A stretch of 64,000 nt of DNA, from assembly GCA_017163975.1 (NCBI GenBank), contig JAFFSR010000136.1, forward strand, positions 7,685,501 through 7,749,500. Direction: 5' to 3'. Within the stretch, counting starts at the first letter, position 1. Each line of letters opens with the position of its first letter. Origin of the DNA: Anastatus disparis. Lineage: Eukaryota > Arthropoda > Insecta > Hymenoptera > Eupelmidae. A program made the position numbers and the translations under genes. Below, piece after piece: positions 13,853-25,574 of the stretch. Under the pieces are notes generated by a model, which saw only the letters and a list, made by a program, of their open reading frames with translations, was not told the origin of the DNA and did not search any database.

Positions 13853-13884
13853 TACAATCTTGATAGCCTTCGAACAAGATTGTA
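13853..13884. repeat. Small perfect stem-loop
   Basis: TACAATCTTG at 13853-13862 pairs with CAAGATTGTA at 13875-13884 around a 12-base loop. It lies just after the GC-rich module and before the right terminal repeat. Confidence 0.8.
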
Positions 13885-13937
13885 CATGCTATCACAGACG
13901 CAAGTTTGTCATTCTTAGAATTTTGCGCACTTGTTAG

Positions 13938-14077
13938 AAAAAATAATATACGCAACTAATGCGTAAAGTGATCATCGCACTCGTCTCATTTGTCGCCCTC
14001 GCTGCGCTCGGGCGACAAAACCGACTCGTGCGATAATCACATATTTTACGCACTCGTTGCGTAATATACTATTATTT
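13938..14077. repeat. Long imperfect palindrome with a GC-rich centre
   Basis: The arms run outward from GTCGCCC (13992-13998) and GGGCGAC (14010-14016), through GTGAT-ATCGCAC, to TGCGTAAA and CGCAAC near the outer ends. This gives about 60 bases of imperfect pairing on each side of an 11-base loop. The TGCGTAAA core is shared with the 20-bp satellite, so the palindrome and the satellite-bearing element look related. Its outer edge meets the 3' end of a SINE. Confidence 0.75.
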
Positions 14078-14261
14078 AACGTTGCTGTATTTCAGCTATC
14101 ACTGAGATGCTAATTAGCGACGGAGATTTTCAGTGTGTTTGTAAACAAAGCACATATAACGTACAGTGATGTTTGTATCATTCGGCTACCGAGAGCGGGA
14201 TTCGAACTCGGGACCTCGAGATTACGAATCCATTACTCTACCGACTGAGCCACTGACGACC
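14071..14261 (-). mobile_element. tRNA-derived SINE, copy 1
   Basis: On the minus strand the element starts GGTCGTCAGTGGCTCAGTCGG and carries a box A match (TGGCTCAGTCGG, at 14241-14252) and a box B match (GTTCGAATCC, at 14198-14207). The anticodon-loop position reads CGT (tRNA-Thr-like; complement at 14224-14226). The anticodon stem pairs poorly and there is no intact acceptor stem, so this is not a working tRNA gene. A unique body with GCGACGG and AATTAGC follows, and the tail ends in AACGTTAAATAAT. Two more copies share head, body and tail. Confidence 0.88.
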
Positions 14262-17200
14262 TTTCCAAATGATATAAATTATATAAAAAGTATTAATATA
14301 GAAAATAATTTTGAGATTGTAATTTTTATAATATTAATTTAGTTTAATAAATTACAAACAACTGTAACTTTTAATTAAATTATAAAATTTAATATTTTTC
14401 TCTGAAATCCATTGAGTTTAATAAATGTAATAGAAAAAATAAGTAAAGATTGTATAAGCCATTATTAGTAAGATCTTTTAGGTAGTCTTTGAAACGACTG
14501 ACCAAGGGCCATCTGTCGGGTCGCTTTTGCACTGACCGTTTATATATATCTCCCTTCCCTTCCTTTGCCAAGAGCCTTTACTATTTCCAATCAATAACCG
14601 ATTGAACAACCCCTGCCACCCCCATCTGCTCTCTTTCTACTTCTTCTTTCCTCGTACATTCCATAGCGACAGCTAACGACTGATCAATTCGTCGTTCATG
14701 TATATGTATATATACATATATATGCTTTTCTTATTTTTTTATCTCTTTCTTTTTCCATTAAATTTTTCGAGTATATATATACAAACAAACAATATTCAAC
14801 CTTCCATCGGGCATACATGAATTTATAAACAAGATCGTATACATAATTTAATCGATTAACTCTGGATTTTAAGTTGAAATTTAACTCAGTACTACATACT
14901 TTTTAATGTATTCTGCGGAATATTTTTATCGTCTTTAATTTGTGAATCATTTCCTCAGATGAAATAATATTAAATTTTCTTCAAATTTGGAGAAACATAA
15001 ATTTAATAAAATCAAGATTTTATATATCAATACCAGTTGGCTACTTAATCATTAATTTTTTTTTTCATTCTGTTCAATTATATATCTTTTTCTGAATCAA
15101 TCAAATATCGAAAAAAAAACTTTATTAAATAAAGAAAAAAAAGCTCGAAGCTAAGAAAACATTTTAATAAATTGGAAATGTAGCCGTTAATTAAAATCGC
15201 ATACCTTCTTATTAAACGGCCATTAATACCCCGAGCTAAGGAATATTTCCTTACTTATAGTAATATCAAAATGGAGAGAGAGAGATCTACGATATAAGAA
15301 GTAATGAGAAATGTCAAAGATTGATGAAAAAGCCAAGAAATTAGTAAAAACTAATCGAAGAAGCGCGAGCGAAGCAAAAGAAAGAGAAAGAAGCAAAAGA
15401 TGATAAATCAGATGTACATATAGGTATATATATATGAAAAAGATGGTAGCAGCTGGTGCTCGGGAAAATTGCTCTGGCCATTGTTTGTTAAAGACATAGG
15501 GTTCTACGTGTTATTTTGGAAAATCATCATTCGGCTTTTTGCCTGCTAATTTCAGGGCTCTCTTTACTCTTATATATATAATATATACCCAAAATTACTA
15601 TAGCTATTTCCTATATATATATATATTTTCTACTTTTTTTCTCTCTTTCTTACAAGAGCATCTGGAATGTGCGTTTCCCTTTCTTATACACCAAAAAGAA
15701 AGAGAGAGCTAACAAAGCAATTAGAATTTCGTGTAATTGTATTACTTTTATGAGCACGGACTATTCACACAAGCACAAAAAATAAGAAGAAGAGAAAAGA
15801 AAGAAAAAAAAAGAATCATCTCTAAATTTTGGCATATCCCGATAATCACCTACCGAAGAGCGTTTATCTTTATATGAGTACGTATATAACAATTTCTCGG
15901 TTTATTGGTATAAGCTTTTTATACGCAGATGTCCGATACCCTTCCTTTTAGTAAATTATGAGTAATATAATAGTTTGTTTTATAAACTCAGGATCAGAGA
16001 GATTATGAATTTAAATATTTTTTTATTATTTTACCAAGGTTATCCGGAAAATTATTGTTTAGTTCGACTTTCACTACAACTGGAAAACTAAATCTCGAGA
16101 TTAGTTTTTCAAGATTAGAGAAAGTTTTACTATTTACATTTGTGAATAGGAAAATTTAATTTTCACTTTAGTTATGAATTTAAAAATAAAATTTTTACTT
16201 AAGAAAAGATAATTAACTATTCTTTGAATATACTTAAACTTGTGAATTTTAATATACAATAAATATGTAATAAATATATTGAAAATGATGCAGTTGTTTT
16301 TAATTATTTTCACACGAGTGCCCAGTTTTGTTGTAGTGATTAATTGCCTGAAAAGCAAAAACATTTTTATGTTAATAAGTTAAAAAATTCTTAAAGTTCT
16401 ATAAGCGATATAATGCAAGTTGAATTCCTACAAATTTTATGTAAATTATTACTGAAATTTATGATCACGACTTATTGTTCAATTCAAAATCAAAGAAAAA
16501 CGACGATTTACAATAATAATCACTGCTCCGTGTGCACATTAGAATTGCAAATTTTTCGCAGCATCAAAAGAACCTGTGCATACAAAATTATCCTCAAACA
16601 CAAAAAAATTTTTTTCAAATCTAAAGAATACATTGAATTTCCGTTAGTTGGGCACACGCATCGTGCGTACGTGGTTAGGACGACTACGAGGGACTTAGCA
16701 AAACTTTTTATTTTTCGTTTGTGCATCTAATTATCATTTCCAATTTCTATTAAATCTATAAAAACGGATGTCTCCTTAAAAGCAATAGAGAAGGAGAGAG
16801 AGAGAAGACTCATGCCGTAGACGCCCCCGCTTCAGGTAGAAAATTCAAACTCATTAAGGGTACCCCTTGTATTTAGGTTATACACCGACGTCGTTTTTAT
16901 GACGGACTAACGTTTTATGACAAGACCCGGAGACTTTCTTAAAACAATTTTGTTTCGAGGGTTCGCGTATTATACACTTTTTTTAGGAACATAAAAAATA
17001 TTTTTAATGAAGAATTTGGGAAAACTACATAGATTTTTTTTTAGTTTTTTTTAGTTTAGTTTTAAATCTATAGATGCTTTTGTTAGATCGTACTTACTGA
17101 ATTTTGGAATACCTGTAAAATTTAACTATTTTGAAGGACTTTGAAATAAACGAATATTTTTTTAGCTTTTATTATTTTACTGAACAGTTTAGAAACATTT

Positions 17201-18664
17201 TTACAGTCGATGAATCATCTCACAGACATAATTATGATTTTAGTGTAAAGATGTAGTTTTCTTCATAAATTTTTCCAATTTTAGTATTTTTTCATTTTGT
17301 ATTTTATTTAAACGACTTAATATCAAGGAATTATCTATTAAATAGGTATAAATAAATCAAGCTACTTTTACTTTTTATATAAATTCATATTATACCGGTT
17401 TAATGCCCGTCAATCTATCAAATTGAAAATTCTGCTACAATTTTTTTTTTTTTTGCAAGTCACGCAAAAAATAAAATAAACTGTCAAATAACTATACACA
17501 TGCCATTTATGCATACAAAACACGTAAATCTGACTTATATATACACAAACATGCTTATATAGGTGTAAAGGCGCGTGGTCATTGGAGCCCAGTTTTTATT
17601 TATGAAAACGATATAAATGAAGGGAGGAGAAATAGTATATAGTTGATCTTTTTTTTACGTACAATCCCTGCCCATTCTATACTAGCCGTCTTTACATGCC
17701 ATATTATAAATATATACCCACCGTACAAGATATTAGAAATATGAAAAATGATACAGTCACTTTCTCTCTTTCTCTCCTTGTGTCCAAGTTTTCATAAAAT
17801 CTCAGTGTATATATAATCGCATACGTATAAACTTGACCTCTCCCTATTTTTTTTCTATACGCATTATAATATACACACTTTTTCCCTTAAGTATATCATG
17901 ATGAAGCGTATAAACGTGTATATGTTATATACCCGCTGAAAAAGAAAAAAATAGAGAGAGAAGAAGCTAGCGCGAGCCCCTTATGATATAAAATAGTCCT
18001 TGGTCCATATATAGTAGCTCAATGATATGACACACGACGACGACAACGACGACGACGACAACGACGACGACGTCATTATATAAGATGAACAATGTGTTAG
18101 AAAAAGAGAAAATTTTGACCCTCTCGATCTATTTTTTTTCTCTTTTTTTCGGCTTTGTTATTATACAATGATGAAAGTAAGTGAGAAGCCACCCCATTCG
18201 ATACATGGAGTAGCGTATATATAAAATAAGTTTTTATACCTGAAAAGGCTAGTTTTGGTCAATTTTTCGAACGAATTGTAATTCACACTCCCCTAGATTA
18301 CTCTTGTCGTATCAATTGCGTAAAAAATTTCTATTATGTCGTGAAAACAAACAAATACTTGAAATCTGAATATGTTAAGTTGGGAATTGCGTCAAAACAA
18401 AAACTTTTTTTTAATTCATCATCTTTATTTAATATGATGAATTTGTGAAAAAAAATGACATAATATGTATTCTAACATAAACAGTTTTTACATATTCCAT
18501 TTACGTATTAATTCTATTATTATTTGAACCAACAAAATATTAATATTAATTTCTGAACTTATGTTAAATGCATTAAATAATTCAACAATATACAAATGAA
18601 AAAATTCACGTTAGCAAAAGAATTTTAAAATAATAGCTTTTTTAAAGAAATTATTTTTTTTAAT
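14262..18664. other. Intron 1, between SINE copies: no gene seen
   Basis: AT-rich sequence with less AT-rich, CT/GA-bearing patches around 14470-14800, 15190-15960, 16600-16960 and 17500-18240. Open frames up to about 105 codons near 16413-16730 overlap on both strands. They lack splice signals and have codon use no different from the surrounding intron. Confidence 0.55.
18032..18073. repeat. (ACG)n trinucleotide repeat
   Basis: ACGACGACAACG units over about 40 bases, with CAA interruptions. It is not in an open frame with splice sites. Confidence 0.85.
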
Positions 18665-18855
18665 TTTACTTAACGACGGTGTATTTATGGTATCATTGCG
18701 ATACTAATTAGCGACGGAGATTTTCAATGTGTTTGTAAACAAAGCATATGTAACGTACAGTGGTGCTTGTATCAATCGAATGCTAAGAGCGGGATTCGAA
18801 CTCGAGTCCTTGAGATTATGAATCCATTGCTCTACCGACTGAGCCACTGACGACC
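18665..18855 (-). mobile_element. tRNA-derived SINE, copy 2
   Basis: Same head, body and tail as copy 1 and in the same orientation, complete to the GGTCGTCAG 5' end at 18855. The anticodon-loop position reads CAT (complement at 18818-18820), one CpG transition from CGT. The tail is AT-rich. AAATTA just beyond the 5' end and near the tail may be a short target-site duplication, but the local AT bias makes that weak. Confidence 0.88.
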
Positions 18856-21683
18856 TCAAATTAACAAATTATTACACTAAATAGAAAATTTCTTTTATTT
18901 ATTAATTCTTAACCAATGAATTAATAATTTAACAATAAAATCACCCATATTATATTTTATTTACTCATTAATCTTATTAATCTAAATTAAATATAAAAAA
19001 ATAAAATTACAAAGTTAATTTGAATATAATGAAAATACTAACATTAATTTTGAATAAAGCATAACGATATTAAAATGAAGATCATTATTATGAAAAAATG
19101 ATGATATGTGACAGATTAATATAAAGTGCTTGACCCCCTATATAAAAAGCCCTTAAACATATTAAAACCTGTTTGTTTCCCATTTCTGACATTTGCATGC
19201 ATCATCAAATAAACACGTATCGCGTTTTATTCCAAACCCCTCTATATATAAAAATCCACACTTATGTATATATAAATATGAGAAAAACTTGTACATTCGC
19301 GCCCATTTAAATATACGTAAGCTTAAATCACCCTGTATATAGCATACATATTTGTATGTATAACTCGTGGCGCGTGTTCGCAGTTATACAAGGATTTTTC
19401 ATTTTTGATCAAACACGTAAAGTAATCGGATTTCTTTTGGCCAGTTTTAGCACCCCTCTTCTTTACTTTTTTTTCATTCTTTCCTATACAAATGCTTTAG
19501 ATCAATTGAAATTCGGTTCGTGCGACGGACACGTGTCACACTTCGCGCTGTTTTCTCTCTCTCTCTTGCTCTTATTCTTTTATTTTATTTTATTTTTTTC
19601 ACTTTCCAAAACTTCCCGCCCGGAAATTTGTCCTAGAAAACGGGCGAACAACAATTAGGCCAATAATTCACTTCTCTGACCTATAAGAATCGCAGACAAT
19701 TATTCAAGAAGAATTTCTAAAATTCTATGTATATATACATATACATATATTCGTATATTTCGAGTGGTTTTTGAAAAAAATAGGGAGCCAATGCCGACTT
19801 ACAGTATACGGATGTTAGCATATATACACATAACAAAAATCGACAATATATTATAAATGGTTGCAGACTGACCAGTGGTCATCCCCCTTGCTGAATATTC
19901 CTGCCCCGATGATTCAATTCGACAATAGATCTATTCTCATCAGTACAATACCTCTTCGGTCAAACTCAAAGAATATGTATAAACGCACGCACGCGCTCAC
20001 GTTGCAACCGAACGCATTTAAATTAAATGAACAGAGGAGATAGAGAATAAGAGAGAAAAATGTATGCGCAGAGCATTCGTTAGGGGTGAAAGAAAAAGTG
20101 TATAAGGAGCCGACCGGCTGAAATTATACTAACTTTTATAGTTTGAGTAGCAGAAGTGTGGGTGGGGTCAAAATACGAAAAGAAAGTGATCGTGGAGTGG
20201 GTAAGGGTGTAATATATATTTTCAAAGTTTGCGAACATTGAACCATATAAGAGTTCTTGGAACAGAATTCGTTGAGATAAATTGCAACAATGATTTATTT
20301 TAAGAAAGCCAATTCTGATGAAGTTTTATACTTTTAACGTCGTTGAAATGTATTTATTCATTGTTTTTGTTTAAATTAAAATTAAAAATTGAATAAATTT
20401 GATAAAAAATTAATTAGCATAAGAGTTGGTAGAATTTTTACTGATAAAAAATAAAATTATTATGATGCAAAAAGTTAAAAAAATAATTTTCTGTAAATTA
20501 TGATATTAAAATATTTGTTAACCTTCTAAGAATTCTTTATAAATTCAATAATACTTAACAATGAAATCGAGGGAAATTTAAATATTTTGAAAATAAATCA
20601 TAAATAGACAAGATGATTCAAAAACTTTTTAAAAATGACATTCGAGATCATTCAAGATTGGTAGAAAAACACACTCAAAATTTGATACTTTTTTTCAAAG
20701 TAAATATTAACATTTGGTATTGTGAAGAAGGAGGGCTCTTACACATTCGAACACTTTAAAGTGATAATATAGTAAATGGATTTTTTCGGAAAACTACATT
20801 TTTCCTCAATTATCGCAAAATCCAAAGGAGAAGCAAATGATTGATGATTCTATGTAACAGCCTGTGTTGAAGCTTTTTTTTCCAAAATGCGAGACTAGCC
20901 ACTTTTAAAGCAATGGTCAAGAAGAGTCAATCATTTTCGAAAGTTTCACACTTATTGCAAATGGAAAAGTTTTTCAAGCAAAAGCCAAAGTGTGCACGTT
21001 GGATCATTAATTCTCAAAATTTTCGTGGACTCTATTAAACTTTTGTAATTCTGTCAAAAAGAGAAATTTCATTTTTTCCTCTCTATATTTCTAATATCTG
21101 GAATATTTATATTAAAAAAATTAAATCATTAGTTTTTTTGTTTACTTACCTTTGTATCAAGATATTTTGATATAGAAAAAAACTTCAAAAATTAAAATAC
21201 GTAATTTGAAAAACAAGAACACTGTTTAGACAAATCGTAAACTATTCACAAATAATTTAACGAGTGAAAAAATTCGTTTCGCTTTGAAATTTTGAAATTT
21301 CTTCTAATACCGTGTAAAATCCTTACCTCTAAGAAATAAGTATGTATATAAACCTTGGTAAAATTGGTAAAAGCTGAAAATGTTCCCATTTTTTTTCTCT
21401 TGATAATATGTTCACAATAGTGTCAGATTTGAAGCAGACTGTAGCGAAACTAAACGTTTAAAGCCGGCTGCAACATTTATATGTACGTGTATATATATTT
21501 TCCCTGTTTGTACAATCCACACTCTTTTTTCTCTCTCTCCCCCAATTTTTATTTTCTAACTTCACCCTATAGATACAATTTCCAAACACACTTTTCCACA
21601 CATAACACATTCGTGCTCTTTTCTACCCTTAAAGCTTTTATATGCACTCTTTGTCTATATGTATACGTATATAAGGATCATTC

Positions 21684-21730
<47 letters not shown>

Positions 21731-23253
21731 GTAGCGGGTGATCTGATAGATAGAACTGCTAAGATTAATAAGCATTCGAGATCGAATGTTGTTAGGAAAA
21801 ATTTTCCAACGCAACTGTGATGTGTGTTTCGTTAATCTAATTAATTTTAGGGTATATATGAGTAAGGTGAGAATATATATCAAAGGGAAAATTAGAAATT
21901 TTCGATTTTATGATTAATACCATAATTAGTTTTAGAATGATATTGCAATTCATCGTGAAAATAAGATTAATTTTGAATTGTTGTCTATATAATTAGAAAA
22001 TTAAATTCTGCACTTAACAAATATTATATCACAATATTTAAATATTTGAAATTTAAAATCGGACTAATTTGTAGGAACAAAAAAGAACTTGTAAAATTTT
22101 ACTCTTAATTGAAAGCGATTGGATACAAACGTTAAAATGCGCAGCGAGAGAACCGAAGCATAACAGAACGATAAACCGAGCTATTAACGTTTTTTTTTTT
22201 ACAACAGTTCCAAATGAAGCATATCTGTAACAACGCACGTGTTTTTTTTCTCTCTCCAGCCATGCCATACGCAGACACGAGCATTCTGCGGGTGGATAAT
22301 AAATAGCTCCAATTGATTAATCAACCAAAATTGAGGAATCTTCTTGATTGTGTTGAATTGATAGTTTACCATATGCGTGAATACATTATTACTACCAGCA
22401 GTCTCTTTTGGTCTCTTTATATCAATTCCAAAAAAGAAAAAAAACAAGGCGATTAACGATAAGCTGCCTCGATCGGATCAATTTCGAACAAACAATAATA
22501 AAAAAAAAGAAACTAAATTAAAGGAAATAAACGAAGCCAACTAAAGAGAGCTTATGCGCGTATTCAAATATCATCAACAGCTTAAAGAAGATCACAACGA
22601 TGAGCAATATATAAGAGAAAAGGAAAAAAGAAGAACAAGAGGAAAAAAAAAGAGTAGAAATTCTTAACATCGTAAAGGGCTGATTTCCCTCGGTTTCTTC
22701 GAACTTCATTTTACAACTTAACAGCGCCTCTTTGGAAAGTGCGAACGCATTACACCTTCTATCGCACATATACAAAAAAAAATCCTCTTCGTTCTTGCCT
22801 CCTTCCCCTTTTTTTCTTTTTTTTTTCTCTTTATCCCTCGTATAACCTTTAAGAGTGGTTTTCCGCTTCTATTCGAAGGGCGATTTTACACTTTTCTCTT
22901 GCTCTTCAAGGCTTTTTACAGTTTTGTACGAGCGAAAAATTAAAAGGCCACTCGTCTTATATCGAACTCGAAGCTTTCTATAATTCAAAGGGCCCGGTGC
23001 GAAAAAAACCGTCCGAAAGAGAAAGAGAGCGAAACGAAGAGATCACGAGGAGAGTGTATATTGAGAGAGAGAGAGAAGGGGGCGGATAATGTATGTACCC
23101 TATTGCGAGGGAGTAAAACTCAGCGGTATACGAGTGGTAAGCATGAAATAAAAAAAAACTAGGGGAGGAGAGGGGAAAAGCGCCTTTAGTACTATATATG
23201 CGCGGGGGTGCTATATACTTGGCCAGCTGACCAGAACGCGGACGATGGCTCTC
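18856..23253. other. Intron 1 and flank upstream of the internal promoter
   Basis: AT-rich with patches of simple sequence. The stretch 20600-21060 is more complex, with few simple repeats. It could be a decayed mobile element, but I see no terminal repeats or protein similarity. From about 22780 the DNA becomes less AT-rich and full of CT/GA runs leading into the promoter, including GAGAGAGAGAGA near 23064. Confidence 0.5.
21687..21727. repeat. Long (TA)n microsatellite
   Basis: About 20 uninterrupted TA units, the longest TA run in the window. The Tyr-Ile runs it encodes in several frames are artefacts of the repeat. Confidence 0.95.
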
Positions 23254-23282
23254 TTATAACACGAGAAGAAGAGCGGTCAGTA
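23254..23282 (+). promoter_or_regulatory. Candidate core promoter: TATA box plus initiator
   Basis: TATAA at 23255-23259 is followed by the arthropod initiator match TCAGTA at 23277-23282. This puts the presumed +1 A at 23279, 24 bases after the first T of the TATA box, slightly close but workable. The preceding 250 bp is rich in GAGAGAGA (for example 23057-23074), a context typical of GAGA-factor promoters. The promoter would drive the first exon at 23682. I see no clear DPE at +28 to +33. Confidence 0.45.
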
Positions 23283-23681
23283 GACGAGTCGCCACCGACA
23301 CGCGAACTTTGAAAAATATATGTATATATATATATAGAAGTGTTGTATAGACAAAAACTATAAAGCTTTTCATTCTATTGTTACTCCCTCTCTGTCTCTT
23401 TTTTTTCAAGATCGTCTCTTCTCTTTTTTTTTCTTTTTGTTTCTTTTCTTCGGTCCATGCACACCTTGACCATTTTATTGTGAAGGAGGACTTGCGCACG
23501 CGTGTGCCTTAGTGTTTGTGTGTATACATGTGAAAGGAAAAAAGAAAAAAAGTGACCCGGCAGCGATTAATCAAGTAGAAGAGAAAAACGATATTTACAG
23601 AACGTTTTAGCTATTGTATATATAGACATATATATACACCTATAGATTTAAAGAAATAAAGGTGACGATTAAATTGCACCA
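23279..23681 (+). other. Candidate 5' UTR with three short upstream ORFs
   Basis: This is the leader between the presumed start site and the ATG at 23682. It holds three upstream ATGs, each closed quickly. One at 23320 gives five codons then TAG, one at 23457 gives eight codons (M-H-T-L-T-I-L-L) then TGA, and one at 23528 is an ATG followed directly by TGA. None overlaps the main frame. If the leader is transcribed unspliced, these would be expected to lower or regulate initiation at the main ATG. A spliced leader with an acceptor at 23707 would remove them. Confidence 0.35.
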
Positions 23682-23757
23682 ATGGTGGTCGGAATCTGTC
23701 ATTTCAGGAGTAAGAAGAAAATGCATGCCGATGCAAGGCCTGCATTTATTAGGATAC
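23682..23757 (+). CDS. Candidate alternative first coding exon (short isoform)
   Basis: An ATG at 23682 opens 25 codons and one extra base before a strong donor (GTGAGT from 23758), so it ends in phase 1. The peptide starts M-V-V-G-I-C-H-F-R-S-K-K-K and continues M-H-A-D-A-R-P-A-F-I-R-I. An in-frame TAA at 23670-23672 lies just upstream, which supports this as an N-terminus. Joined to the exon at 41854, the split codon becomes CAT (His) and the frame stays open. A second in-frame ATG at 23721 (Met14) has AAA before it and better start context than the first, which has C at -3. Alternatively the motif GTCATTTCAG ending at 23707 could be an acceptor, making 23708 onward a second exon with translation from 23721. 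Either way the donor and phase agree. A core promoter lies about 400 bp upstream. I do not recognise the sequence as a known family. Confidence 0.55.
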
Positions 23758-25552
23758 GTGAGTATCTTATTATGATTATTATTTATTTAATTTTTTTTTC
23801 TCTATAATATTGCATTATACCCTGAGAGCATCGAGTTTAATTATGATTATAGTGCAATTATCGGCGAAAGATTATTATCGTAATGGAAAAGGATTCTTTT
23901 TGTATTCTTTTCTTTTTTCTTTTACGCTTAACATAATCAGAAAGGGAATTAATATTGTAATATGCAAAAGGGAAGCACATACAATGTATATAAGCGGAGA
24001 CATACATTGTTTATGGTTTTTATGAATTATTCATTTGGTTTAATTAATTTTTTCCTATTTATTTGATTAGAAGTTAAGTACCCTCGCCGCATACGACGTT
24101 AAAAGTCGTATATTAGTTACATAATTACACATTGTTTATGTAAATGCGTAAAGTTCATTTATTTAGATTTATGTTTTACAAAGACTTACCGATAAATATT
24201 TTCTTACGTTTATTAATTTTTTTCATTGTTTATAAGCTCATATTTACATATTCTTATTTAATGGTTAATAAATAAGTTCAAGTAAATAATGCGGATGTTT
24301 CACATATTTAAATTTACATATTTAAATAAAAAAATTTTAATTCATTATAGTATAATAATTTAATTATTAATGAATTTTGGTTTTATCAATTAATTATTTT
24401 TATATAATTTTAATATGATTACAATTTTTTAGATAAAAATATTTTTAGTTATAGCATGTTGGATATTTAAATTCAGTTGAATATGAAATTGTGCAAAATA
24501 AAATTATATTTTAAATTATTATAATAAAATATTATAAATATTAATATCAAGTACATTACAGTTGTGCAAAAAAATTTCATTATTAAATAGGAAAAATATA
24601 AAAATTTTCAAAATTCATCCTCATAATTACATAGATTATTCATACAAATCTTTAATGAATAATGAATTTCTTCGTGATTTACTGGCAGACATAAATCATC
24701 GCAATGTGCCATCTTTAATCATTAAAAATAGTCACATAAGTTTCTTTTTTTTCAACATATTATAAGAAAAGTGAAAATATTCTTATGAATAGACAAAACA
24801 TAAAAGGATTCACGTTATAACTTGGCGCGAAGCGAAAGCGCGAGTTTTTCTCACACCAAACATTATAAAAGATCCCGCAATTCTCGAGAAATAATAAAAG
24901 GAATATTAAAAAAAGAAAATGAAATAAGAAACAGTACAACAACAAGCAAAAGACACACAAACATAATGTCATGATAAAAAGAAAAAAAAACGAAGAAGAA
25001 CAAAGGAATTTCGTCCTCCTCTGTTCAATTAAATACGAGGTCTTAATTACATCTACGGTGCATAATTCCTCAATTCCTTAATTGGGCGCGTTGCCAGTCG
25101 ATTCCGATTAGCGATACCAAACGCTGCGTCACGAGGTCGCAATATATATGTGAGAAAAAAAAATGAAGAAAAAAAGACCGAGAAGAAAGCTTTAAACCAA
25201 ATTAACAATAAAAGCAGCAGAAGGGGGAGGATTGATTTAAAAATTGTATCACTAAATTTTTCAAGTACAAATGTACATTTGAAGTTTAACATTTCTAGCA
25301 TTGCTTATTTTCCTTGTTATTTTCTTTCCCCTTTTTTTTTTTTTTTTATGTACGTATATACCAAACGCCTCCTCCCCCTTTTTTCATGGTTTTAAAATGT
25401 AACACGCGCCAATGTAATGGACGATGTCACGGCTAAATGCTGATTGCTTAACTCCCACCCTTCTCTCTGTTTCTTTTATTTCTTATACGCTCTTGTTCCC
25501 TTTTGAATGCGATTCATCGGTCGCGCGCGAATGCTATCTATTATGTAGGCTT

Positions 25553-25574
25553 ATATATATATATATATATATAC
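25553..25574. repeat. (TA)n microsatellite
   Basis: An uninterrupted TA run of about 11 units inside the intron. Confidence 0.85.

Larger units (their letters stand above)
12751..13947. mobile_element. Putative non-autonomous element with terminal inverted repeats
   Basis: The two ends match as inverted repeats. TTTTTTCTAAC at 12759-12769 is repeated in reverse complement at 13933-13943. GTGCGCAAAATTC at 12773-12785 is repeated in reverse complement at 13918-13930. Only three bases against two differ between the blocks. The interior holds a 20-bp satellite, a 277-bp hairpin, a GC-rich hairpin module and a small stem-loop, all listed separately. No transposase or other reading frame is present, so any mobility would be supplied in trans. 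Target-site duplication is not clear; ATAAT occurs near both outer ends but runs into the A/T tract. The superfamily cannot be named from this. Confidence 0.55.

Noticed and set aside
14187..14261. Functional tRNA-Thr gene
   Set aside because: Box A and box B are present, but the anticodon and acceptor stems do not pair well. The same head is attached to the same body and tail in three places, so it is a SINE.
16413..16730. 105-codon plus-strand open frame overlapping a minus-strand frame
   Set aside because: It is AT-biased with many Lys, Ile and Asn codons as expected from the intron. It has no splice pair and no recognisable domain.
21481..21883. Open frames on both strands across the long TA run
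   Set aside because: The frames are held open by the (TA)n repeat, which encodes Tyr-Ile runs. There are no splice sites or coding composition.
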